Of a stretch of 64,000 nucleotides of DNA, positions 23,538 to 33,709 are shown piece after piece. The stretch is from Paragordius varius. Lineage: Eukaryota > Nematomorpha. The notes under the pieces were generated by a model. The model saw only the letters and a list, made by a program, of their open reading frames with translations. It was not told the origin of the DNA and did not search any database. Every line of letters begins with the position of its first letter. Position 1 is the first letter of the stretch. The position numbers and the translations under genes are program-made. The DNA is taken from assembly GCA_964247055.1 (NCBI GenBank), contig OZ176050.1, positions 11,036,001-11,100,000 of the forward strand, read 5' to 3'.

Positions 23538-26500
23538 AACATGTGCAGCGAAAATCCCATCGTTAGCTCCGTTAATTTTTGCATTTACCTCCTTTAAAAA
23601 TTCTGTAAGCTACATATATTTTTAAAAACTAATACTTGGGTAAATTTTCCCTCATGCATATTGTAAAATTTTGCAAACACTCTGTTTATAACATGCTTAT
23701 AATAATCCATGGTTAAGGTCAAACATTGTTTATTCCACATCTCAATCCGAGAAATAGATGCCAGAGATGTATTCAAACGAACGGCCTCCAATCTTGCTTT
23801 AAGACCGGGTTCGATGAGATGCATCCATGCATATAAAGTTCGCAATTTTACATATTGATAGAATTTTCTATACATGCAAAATTTCAAAAACACATTTTTA
23901 ATACACTATCTATTAATTGTTTGTGAAAACCATTTCTGCCAAAAATGGATATTCCTAATGTTTGGTTCATATTTTAAATAAAATGTGTAGTTTCAAAGTT
24001 ATAGCATTTTTTGTATATTAGAAATACCAGCTTTAAGAATGAGAAATTGGGGACAGGTGTCGGGACAAAACGCAAAATCAAGCAAGTTTTTATATTTTTG
24101 AATATAATAAAATACGCTAAATATGTGCTGATACTGGGGGAGTAGTAGATATATTTTATATATAACATTATATTTTAAAAATAAAATTTTCTTACAGTGG
24201 ATTAAATTACACCTTGCTACTTTGTAAACATATAACAGATTAGCTTTAATACTTTATGGAAAATAAATAGCGAAAGATATTTTCCAATCGAACTTTATAT
24301 CATATTCACCGATATAATACTTATGAGCCTAGAATTTTTTTCTTAATTTTTTTATAAATTCCAGCATGACTGAATCTCACCATTTTTCAAAAATCAACAA
24401 TCCGTGGCATCGGATTTTACTTTTTTTTTAAAAAAACCCAAACCGGAAATAAAAACTTCATGTTTCACTTTCCTGTTAATAACCAATAATCGATTTTAAA
24501 AGTCATAAGAATTAACTGAAAAATGATAACACATGATAGGTTTTTAATTTCATATAACAAGGCTTTAATAAATATCATGGAATTAAATAAGCTAATACCG
24601 TCTCCAGTTACTATATCTCCATAATAGGGAAAAAATTGTATTTAATGCTTCAAATTGTCGGCTAGGCATTATGATATTCCTGCCAGAAAGTTGGATCTAA
24701 AATTTTTGAACTTTTATAATTCACATATGATAATACTACTGGACAATAAATTTTAACTTTTAAGAGTGTCATTTCGAAAATTCCGAATTCACTTTATTTT
24801 GGACTTGCCAAAAAAATTAGTCCATATCTTAAAATTTTTTTATTAAAGTTTTTTGAAATGGTCCTGATTATTTACAATTAGTTTTTTATGTTTAAACATA
24901 TTTAATATTTAGCAGTATTTAATATATCATTACAAAGATGCAAAAAACTGAATTTTTTTAATGATAAAATGATTTAACTGAAATTATGTATAAGGTATTA
25001 TGTGTCAAATTTCATAACTTATACTACCACATAAGATATTTAATAATGAGGGCTAATGGCGCGTCAAATTTGAGTAAAAAGCTTGTGAGTAAGCCAGTTT
25101 TGGCCTTTACGGGTGATTAAAGATATTATTTACACTTTTGTGGTAGAAGGGCGAAAAAATTTGGGACTTTCGGAACGTACATTAAAAATTCAAAATTTAT
25201 AATAATATTGCTTTGTTTCATAAGTAGTTTGATATTTAGTCATTTTTTTGGTATGAAGCATTTAGCTTACATCAAAAAAATTTTTGACAAAATGTATTCA
25301 AATTTCGCCATCTTCTTATATGGAGCATTTACAAAAGTAATAACTTGCATAATCACTCGTAAACGCCAAAACCATAAGCACCATGATAATCCTGATACAT
25401 TTTCCTATCAGAATATGCATATTTTAGTAGGATATCTTTGTTGACACTAATATATATAATATTTACCCAATATATCACGTTAAGAAATTATTTAAGCCTT
25501 ATATATAAAAATATTTTTGGATATCTAAAGCAATAGCATATTTTTACGATGTTTTTCCTACACAATTAGATAGCAAAAATCATCTCAGATTTTAGATTCA
25601 GACATTATGCCCGAAATTGTGATTTAATATTTTTGCCGCTATTTTGACTTCTGGATATCAAATATTTATATATAATGTGATAATCCAATATTATTTGATG
25701 TTGTATTATAAATAATATAGGGTCTAATTTAAGATAAAATTCAATTAGCCTTATGCAATATTAAATAGTTCTGATTTCTTAACTTACCTGTATTTAATAT
25801 TTGCCGATATTCAATATTTCTTAATGTATATGTATAAAAAAATATACTAACCTCTTCTGGTTTACGATGTTCGACCAACAACACGTTTTCCTGTTGATAT
25901 TAATATAAAAGTTAAAATATCTTTTCTCCCGGGATAAAAACACATATCATGAATATTGAGATAGAAAAATAATTTTATACCATTGTTAAGTCAAAATAAC
26001 AATCTAATCCAGGAGTGTCCAAAATGCGGCACTCAAAATAATGCAGCCGGCGGGAAATTTAAATAAATAATTATACAATATCCAATTAAAATCGATTTTC
26101 TTAAACAACTATCTGAATAAGTCTTTTCTTATTTTGGTAATGAACTAGAAAAATTGCTATAAATATGTCTTATGTTTTAAATATAATATAATATTTATTA
26201 ATGCGCATATATTTCGCGCTGATGCAAACCCACGGATGGACATCCTTGCTTTAATCAAAGAGCATATTTAAGCTTTTACTTTTTAAGTAGTTTTCTAAGG
26301 GAGTGCAAATTCTATAAATGATTCAAAAAGATTTTTGTTATACCAATTTAAAAATATGCATTCTATGATCTTTTAAGCCAATTATGTTATCTTTTTTTAA
26401 AAAAAACATAATAAACCCACATCTCATTCTGTGACACATGTGAAAGAATATTAGCCAAAAACGCTCTTATGCTAATAAAAATATTCGAAAACGCTATATC

Positions 26501-28989
26501 ATTCATTTATATACAAAACTTCATATAGGCACTATATTTCATCAATCCTATATTCTTCTGTCCAATATTATTTTTATCACAATAATTTATATCTTTACAT
26601 TTGGTCGTTCAAACCTGGAAAAACCGAATTATGCCTACTAAACAAGTTACAACCAACAAAAGCCAGTCATTGACCGATTGAAAATGTTTAACATAAAATA
26701 TAATTGTCAAATTGTCCAGTTCAAGGATGCCATCAGCATATTCTCTTTACGGAACAGGTACGACAACACAATTGAAAATTTAACTCAGGACACTACAGAT
26801 GCCCGAGAACATTGGGGTGACATCATCGTATTTATAATTGAAAACAAATTGGTGAGGTCACAAGAAATCCAGGAGACGACACAATCAAGCGAAACGAGAT
26901 GTGGTAAATTTGAGTTTTACTTTATTATATATATATATATATATATAAATATATATATAATGACACATTAAACTTAGCCACGCGTTTCATCTTCTATATC
27001 TAATTTTATTCGACCTAGTGTGCAAAAAAATACAATGATTGCTTCCAATAACAGTAACAAAGAAAGCCTCCTTTCTATTTATTTTACTCCTTTTTTCAAT
27101 AAAAAATTCAATATACTAAAGCTAATTGATATAAGATTTATAAAGATTTTTTGTTTTGTATGCACCGTGTTATAATACGCAATGCTGGAATAGTCTTGAA
27201 TGTGAAAAATCCCAAATCGACTTTTATATTTAAGAAGCGGGGACTTTATTTCGGCATTTGTTCTACGCCCTAATCAAAAGGTTTTATTAAAAAGTTTTCG
27301 TAAATAGAATCGCAGCAATATTTTGTCACAAGGGTAATAAGATAAGTCAAAAAACGGTATTGCGGCTTACTAATTGATGATACTAGAATTCGGGAATATT
27401 CAATGCCTTAAAACATATTCCTTTTCTTAAAAGAGGCTTTTCTATATTTGGGTATCATTCATCTAAACATATATTTCTAAATATACGGCGTCAGTCCTTT
27501 TTAGATGTGTAAAAGTTATCAAAAGAATATTAAAAATCAAAAAATGAATTCAATTAAAATTTTATATTCCATAAAATATTTTATCATTAAATTGTATTTT
27601 AAATTCAAAAAGAAATACAATAAAATAGACGTTGCGGCCCGCGAATCCATCTGTGTTAGACAAGAGACCTTGTTCTGTGGAATTAAAATATCTAATATAT
27701 TACTTACAATTCACCCTCAAACTTAAATTCACCCTGAAAATGTGTTTTTGGGCTAATATAACTCATCATTAATATAAAATATATATTTATATATTAATGG
27801 CATAGTCTATTATTTTCTCAATATTTTAACTTTAAACAAAATTTAAATTTTTAAAAATATAACAAGATATAAATAATTTTTTATCTTAAAACACTAAATT
27901 TATTTGTGTTTGAGGGTGAATTTTAATTGTTCAAGGGTGAATTCGAACTGTAATGGTATATATTAAATACCTGTTCTAACATTTTATCTATATTTATTAG
28001 TTCAGTTAGATTGGAGCTTGGTAAGAGTGAGCGAGAAATATTGTAAAATTTTGCAAGTGTTGGTGATTGGATATTATTAGGGATCCGACAACTTAACTGT
28101 TTGTTATCAATCTTTTCGAAACACATAAAAAGAATGGGCACACTATGGTTATGTAAATAGTTAAGTATATTAATGAGTTGTGAATAGGTCACATTTGAAG
28201 CGTCATAAGGAAAAATATCATTGATTATTGTTTGGAATTGTGTAATGCCCTCTCCATCCCGAACATTCCTACACGTGTTATAAAAGTTTTTGGCAATATC
28301 AAAGGCGATTTTATTATTCCCGGTTAAGTTTACTGAGGTGCTTCCTACAATTTAAGATTAGGGTATATAATAAATTATATTAATTTTGCAATATTATAAC
28401 ATTTTATAAAATTTATACTTATAATATTGAAATTATACAGACAAGACGTATATGAACATGTGGACAAAAGTTTTTTTTAACAACCATCCTTTTTATACTT
28501 AATTTTTCATATATAAATTATCATTGTAAAATACCTATATGATTAGGTTACCAATATACATACATCTATATTTCATACATTGCAATCTTAAGCAATAATT
28601 TATATATATATATATATATATAACAAGAATTGAAAAAATTATTGGCTTTTAGAAAAAAAGATTTGTTTTTATATTTTTACCTTTGTCCGTATAATTTCAA
28701 TGTTTACTCATAATAATTAAAGAAACGATATTGGTTAAAGTACCACTTAGCATATCAGCAATCATATTGCGTAAATTATTTGTCATATTGATATTGACAG
28801 ACCACAAACCATCAATGCCATTTTGGCGTTCGTAATTAGAACAGGCATATTTGTGAAAATTCGAACATTCACTATATCTGTAATCCAAACGGGAGAAAAT
28901 TTTTTGCAATGATACATTTATATGGCTTGAATTGAAATCACTTGAATTGTTTATACTTTGAATCAAATTTTTTTGATCACTATCAAATT
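23538..28989 (-). CDS. Divergent M13 (neprilysin-like) peptidase gene, partial
   Basis: Exons supported by splice sites and phase: 28989-28744, 28344-27971, 25890-25788, 24696-24599, 23867-23636, 23609-23538. The N-terminal M13 signature is CSNFHKYACSNYE (family: CxDFYxYACGxW). Then come AFDIAKNFYNTC, a VPILFMCFEK strand, VEHRKPEE, MPSRQFEALNTIF and a helical FYQYVKLRTLYAWMHLIEP..W..QC block, all in M13 order. The intron 23610-23635 is only 26 nt. M13 enzymes are secreted or type II membrane zinc peptidases. I find no HExxH or downstream Glu zinc-site exon, no first exon, and one exon between 25788 and 24696 is missing because phases do not join. It may be catalytically dead, truncated by transposons, or have exons I failed to see. 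Confidence 0.72.
23594..23893 (-). other. M13 exons around a 26-nt intron
   Basis: Exon 23867-23636 begins after a TATAG acceptor and runs from KFYQYVKLR to HEGKFTQ in phase 0. Exon 23609-23538 continues with LTEFLKEVNAKINGANDG and ends at a GTAAGT donor, also phase 0. Between them lie 26 nt starting GTATTAG and ending GTAG. Reading straight through gives a stop about 13 codons after the intron's end, so either splicing or a frameshift is needed. The matching intron lengths in four other genes favour splicing. Confidence 0.65.
24738..25129. other. AT-rich intron DNA with a family C end
   Basis: Apart from the terminal-repeat-like start at about 24738, nothing was recognised. It lies inside the M13 gene between the 25890-25788 and 24696-24599 exons. 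Confidence 0.35.
25130..25450. repeat. Foldback family A, right-half copy
   Basis: It shares with 16090-16369 and 18330-18652 the blocks GGGCGAAAAAATTTGGGA, ATGAAGCATTTAGC, AAAACCATAAGCACCATGAT and CCTATCAGAATATG. The end is GTTGACACTA. Non-coding, inside an intron of the M13 gene. Confidence 0.55.
26010..26248. mobile_element. Short hAT-like MITE
   Basis: Termini CAGGAGTGTCCAAAATGCGGC (left, first 20 shared with hAT style) and, inverted, CAAGGATGTCCATCCGTGGG. The flanks ATCTAATC and CTTTAATC are an imperfect 8-bp duplication. About 240 bp, non-coding, in an intron of the M13 gene. Confidence 0.62.
26630..26910 (+). pseudogene. LINE fragment (linker between endonuclease and RT)
   Basis: A short open stretch contains KPVIDRLKMF, FSLRNRYDNTIENL and REHWGDII. 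This is the LRNRFxxL..DDxxxHW pattern found in the linker of RTE-like LINEs. No endonuclease or RT core is attached. It is followed by a TA microsatellite and lies antisense inside an intron of the M13 gene. Age unknown. Confidence 0.5.
26960..27699. other. AT-rich intron DNA
   Basis: No exon or repeat was recognised. A short GC-richer stretch near 27633-27675 has no assignable origin. Confidence 0.35.
27700..27959. mobile_element. MITE family B, copy 1 (M13 gene intron)
   Basis: Terminal inverted repeats are built from the module AATTCACCCT..: the left reads ACAATTCACCCTC then TAAATTCACCCTG, and the right reads GAGGGTGAATTTTAATTGTT then AAGGGTGAATTCGAACTGTA. The core shares CTAATATAACTCATCATTAATAT with copies 2-4 (in part). 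The right end is 11 bp from the exon 28344-27971 donor. Confidence 0.78.
28344..28744 (-). other. M13 gene intron, 399 nt (28345-28743)
   Basis: A GTACTT donor follows the exon ending ..MLSG in phase 1, and a TTGTAG acceptor precedes the next exon, so G+GA makes the joining glycine. It contains a TA microsatellite (28600-28622) and no recognised element. Confidence 0.55.
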
Positions 28990-29210
28990 CTAATATTATA
29001 ATAATATAAAAAAAATATAAAATGATTTCGAAGCAAGTTTTAATATATGAAAAAATCAATCAAAACTCCTATAACAAAAAGAAAATGTACGTAAATAATT
29101 AAATAATTGGATAATAATGATCTTTATTAAAAATATTAAAAATAGAAATACAACAATGAAAATTAATTTTATTACATCTATCTATATATTTTGGAAAGTG
29201 GTTTTGTGAT

Positions 29211-30600
29211 CTGTACTCGTAAAAAGTCAAAAATTTAAGTCGAGCGGAATTTTTAAATTAGCCGTTGAATAGGCCCTTTATGCCCTAAAAAATGCGATAT
29301 CATTGAATTTTATTATTTAGTTTTGAAGCCATTCTTCCAAAAACTAATGAGAGCATATGGAATCAATCATGATTCCAGGTATTCTCCGTAATACGACAAA
29401 AATTTTAATCAAGCGCTTTTTTGTATCAGCCTCTGGGTAGGGAGCTACCCGCCTAAAACTGCGGCACTATATCGAAGTTGCGTTGTTTGTTTTTTTTCAG
29501 AAAACTTATCAGGCCACATAAGTTTAATATGGGCCTGAAATATTACCCGTAAAAAGGCAAAAATTAAAGTAGAGCGGTTTATTAAAATTAGCCGTTAATT
29601 AGCCCCTTTACGCCCTAAAAAATGCGCTATCATTGAACTATTATTTAGTTTTGAAGCCATTCCTCCAAAAACTATTAAGAACATATGGTATGAATGATGA
29701 ATTCATCCATAAGGCAAAATTTGATATCGAATGTCTTTTTTGTATTGGCCTTTGGGTAGGGGTACCCGCCAACAACTGAGTCACCATATCGATGCAGCAT
29801 TCCTTTGGAGCTAAATTTCAGAAAACCTATGATTCTAATAGGAACATATGGAATCCATGATAATTCCAGATATTCCCCATATAAAGGCAAAACTTTGCCC
29901 TACGCTTTTTTTATATCTGCCCCTGGGTAAGGCACTACCCGTCAAAAACCGCGCACTATATAGCAATTGCGTTGTTTTGGAGCTAATTTTCTGAAATTTT
30001 ATGAAGCCTTATGAGCTCATTAAAAGCTGGAAATATTACCCGTAACTAGGCAAAGAAGGTGAGGTTTTTTTATTAGCCGTTAATTTGGGGGCCCTTATGC
30101 CCTAAAAACACGCCATCAATAACGATTACTTAGTGTTGAGGTATTTTTTCGAACCCATGAGATGATGGTACCAAAGATAATTCCAAATATTTCCTATAAA
30201 GGCGAAGAATTTACCTTAGCGCTTTTTCCATATAGGTCTATGGGTAGGGGTCTACTGGTTTAAAACTGAGACGCCATACAAAAATGGCGTGGTTACCAAA
30301 TTTTCAAAAAACTTAAGAAGCCATACCCGATGTCAAAAATTATGCTTTTTTTGCACGTTTCACCCAATAATTGCCATGTTTTTTTTATACTAAGATCATT
30401 GCTGAATAAATATTTTTTTGTTCACATTGTTAAAATTTGGTGTGCTTGGGGCCTTTATACTATTAAACTCGCTCAACAATATGTTTTCGAAGCTATTTTT
30501 CGCCAAAATTATGAGATCATAATAATTTGATTAGGGGTGCAGGTCGCATATAAAGGCAAAAAAATTTGCTCCTCCACCCAAGAAGCCCGAAGAGCAGCCC
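29211..30600. repeat. Tandem array of about 330-bp units
   Basis: Units start near 29211, 29541 and 30033, with a half unit at about 29838-30032 and a degenerate one from about 30310. Each shares ordered blocks: TATTACCCGTAAAAAGGCAA, TTAGCCGTTAAT, GCCCTAAAAAATGCGCTATC, TTTGAAGCCATTC, CATATGGAAT, CTCTGGGTAGGG..CTACCCGCC, and TTGCGTTGTTT. It is GC-richer than its surroundings and non-coding. It lies between the 5' side of the M13 gene and the 3' end of gene A. It could be a small satellite array or a degraded multi-copy element. Confidence 0.75.
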
Positions 30601-30719
30601 GAGATTTACGCTAGTATTTTATATAATTAAAAAAGGATCAGTATATCAAAATATCCTATAATTTTAAAAACTTTCTTTATTTCACACGAGTTGGTAATAT
30701 AGTCTCAATTATTTATTTT

Positions 30720-30825
30720 AAATGGTGATGACTTAAATAATTAGGATTATAGGAAGTAATTCTTTAGAGCATGAGTCAAAAACCCTAAGCACTCTACCAT
30801 CACGCATTCATTAAAAATGCACACA
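30720..30825 (-). repeat. Possible SINE copy with tRNA-like head
   Basis: The minus strand reads TGATGGTAGAGTGCTTAGGG (A-box-like), then TTTTTGACTCATGCTC and later AAGTCATCACC, similar to the SINE at 13085-13235. The B-box is not convincing. Confidence 0.33.
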
Positions 30826-30858
30826 TAATTTGCAAAAACCAACAAAAATTTTTTAGAT

Positions 30859-31260
30859 CAGGGGTGTCCCACACAAATGGCTTCGCGGGTCGCATTTGAA
30901 ATGAGTAAACTTTATTCCATTGAAAAATATGATCGTTGTAAGCTATGTTTATAGTGACGATTAAGCTAAGTCATACATTTATCTAGCGCAGGGATGGCCA
31001 ACACGTGGCCCTTTGAGCTATTATGTGCGGCCCGCGAAATATTTGTATAAATTACCAATACATAGAATTTCCGTAATCAAAAATATACTGATAAAACCTA
31101 GTAAAATTTAATCAAATTTAATAAGTCATTAAAATTGTAATAATATCATTTTGTTTTTTTTTTCATTTTTTACAGTCCTACATTAAATATAAAATATTTA
31201 AGTATGCCCATATATTTTTCAAGTGCAGCCCATAGGATTTTATTTAACGTTAAAATTAAT
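30859..31260. mobile_element. Two hAT-like termini (remnants)
   Basis: CAGGGGTGTCCCACAC with CGCGGGTCGCAT starts at 30859 (cf. 8227), and CAGGGATGGCCAACACGTGG with GCGGCCCGCG starts at 30989. Both have the hAT MITE head. I could not place clean right ends or target duplications. It may be one element nested in another. Confidence 0.5.
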
Positions 31261-31285
31261 TTCATAGTAGATTTGAACCCAATAT

Positions 31286-33709
31286 TCATGATTGAATACA
31301 TTTAAATTGTTTTACAAACTCCACATCTTTATCTCCATGTGCATTGGTAAATGTTAAGCTTGGTAAATCAAATTCTGGAAAAAATTAAAAAATCCAACGC
31401 AAATAAACAATTTATTTAGTTATCTTAATTAAGGCTAAAACAGTGTAATTTCAATAACCAAAGTAATGACCGTTTGTGGATATATTTTGGTTTTTATTAA
31501 GCAAAACAATCAAACGCCAATATTTTGAATCAGGGTTACACTAACCTAATGTTTTATATTCAATATTTTGAATATATATAATATATACTTTGCAACGTAT
31601 CATAGTGGAGCAATACCAGACAACGATTTGACATTTCTATCCATTTTGGCTCCAGACTAGAGAAGACTTTGGCCTTGAATGTTTTTATAATGTCAAGTGC
31701 TGAAAACCTTTTAAAGATTTCGCATGGCTCAAAATAATTGATAGGTAATTTTGTTACAGGGTTTCTATAATGCACGGTTCTGTCTAACAAATATTTAATA
31801 AAAAATTCCTTATTATTTTAAATGCTTAATTTAAATTGAAATTAGTTATTACGTTCCATACATAAAATACTTAATTTCTTTAATTGTAAAGGCAATAAAT
31901 TTAAACACAAAAATTAAGGCTAATTTTAATTTTTTGATTCAGTGCATGAATTCGGTCGATTACATATATACTACATTAGAATATTTTAGGGAACTCTATA
32001 TATACTGTACCAAACGGATAAATGTAGTGTTTCAGCTATTGGTTTTAGATAGAGGAAATCACCAGATTTAATCTGGACATTTAAGGAATAAAGCTCAAAA
32101 ACTGACATTTAGCAGTGAGTTGTCTTAAGTTTTCATAAAATAAATGATATTATTTAAAAAGTAAAAAATAGATGGATAATTAAAAATTAGTGTCAGCTTC
32201 TCAAATTGTAAGGATATATCCACATTTTTGTAAAGACTACGAATAGATAGTACTTCTAAAACTATCAACCCGAAATCTGATTTCAAATTTTGTGGTGACT
32301 TTAAACGTTTTGGGAGTTTGAATAATTAAAAGTAAATGATATGCTCTTATAATCAAAAAATGGAACGCAGAAAACCTAATCTGACTATATTTTTGTAAAA
32401 TATAGACATATATGCTTAAACCATTTATCATAAATTTTAAATCAATGTTAGAAACATAAAATAGTTAAAACACCCAATTTAACACCAGTTATTTAAATTG
32501 TTATGTTAGAATTTGATATGTAAACTTGCTTTTCTAAAAATTCATAATAGGTTAATTTTGCCAAAACTTTTTATAAATAATTTCTTTAATGAAGCCTATA
32601 ATGGAGGTAATTTTGAATGCTTTTGATTGGTATCTCTCAAAATTTAAATGTTAAAGTTAAGTTAAATTTTGTTATGTAAGTATTATATTTTTGCTTTATT
32701 TTTTCATACCATGTGAATAATGGATATTGGTTGATTAACATCTATCATAAATTACTCAATTTTGACCGAAGCTTTTGCGATGTCAAAGAATCCAAACTTT
32801 GTAAAAGATTTTTAAAAAATTGCAATGAAATAGATATCTCATTTTTATATATACGTGTATATGTAAAATATTTTTTGCATTTATCTCCATATTTTACAAA
32901 GTTATAACCAAAATACCGAAAATTATGTATTTGGCACATCTTTGTTTTTTGCATTTAATTGTCTTATATGACGTTTGACCCAATTAAAAACCGTATTGTT
33001 CCTAAAACTTTTGTCTCTTTTAAACACAAATATTTGATAAACTATGTAAAATATCGCAGAGTTAAGCTTGTGTGTTTCACCACTGTATATCACAATTATG
33101 TGACTTGTAAATTTTACCTTTGATTTCGTATATATGTATTGTCTGTATTTAGCTATAACTTGCAAAACAAATACAAAAATTTTTACTATATATAAAGTCT
33201 TTGCATCTTAATTATATGTATCTAATGAACAACACAATATGTTGTTATGTTACAAATGATTAAAAAGTGTTTTAGTTAATCAGATCGGAAAAAATTATTT
33301 ATATGAGTTTTAACTTTCTTTTTTACATATTAAATAAGTGTTTATAAAATTATACTTGAATGAATATTTGATGTCATATGAACTGTATCAATCATACTAT
33401 ATCGCATGCAATCAGTGAAATTGTTGTAATCTACCTTTGTTAAATTCATATTTCGTAATTGAGTCCTTGTTATTGACGTATTATATAAAGTCGCATATTT
33501 CAGATCAGAACTCCCAAACGTTTTTACAACTATTTCATCCAAGTCCAACAATCGTTGATTACAAGTGCTGTCACTGGTAACTATAAAAACAATAGTTATG
33601 CACACTCTTTATAAACTGATTTAATATAGAAATTTCTAACTCTGCGACAGGCGTCGCTGTGATTTTGGATTATAATAATAGGTTCATTGATTGACTTGAT
33701 AATGGTCAT
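31286..33709 (-). CDS. Gene A: unrecognised protein, 4 exons
   Basis: Exons 33709-33604, 33580-33356, 31783-31589 and 31374-31286 join in phase (1, 1, 1) to 204 codons ending in TGA. Introns are 23, 1,572 and 214 nt; the first is an ultrashort GT-AG intron. The ATG at 33709 is the first after an in-frame stop, but no signal peptide is visible, so an upstream exon is possible. Cysteines occur at the SDACRR, STCNQR, TDCMRY, EPCEIF, NRCLVL and FKCIQS blocks, with N-glycosylation motifs (NTS, NFT, NRT), suggesting an extracellular product. I do not recognise a family. The last three exons are better supported than the first. Confidence 0.55.

Noticed and set aside
24710-24740. 14-nt microexon linking the 25788 and 24696 M13 exons
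   Set aside because: Phases would fit, but it overlaps a family C transposon end and gives a much shorter segment than M13 proteins have there; left as an unresolved gap.
33581-33603. Signal-peptide-like reading through the 23-nt interval into gene A exon 2
   Set aside because: The hydrophobic stretch arises from translating the T-rich intron; no ATG precedes it in that frame, while the spliced reading joins an upstream open exon.
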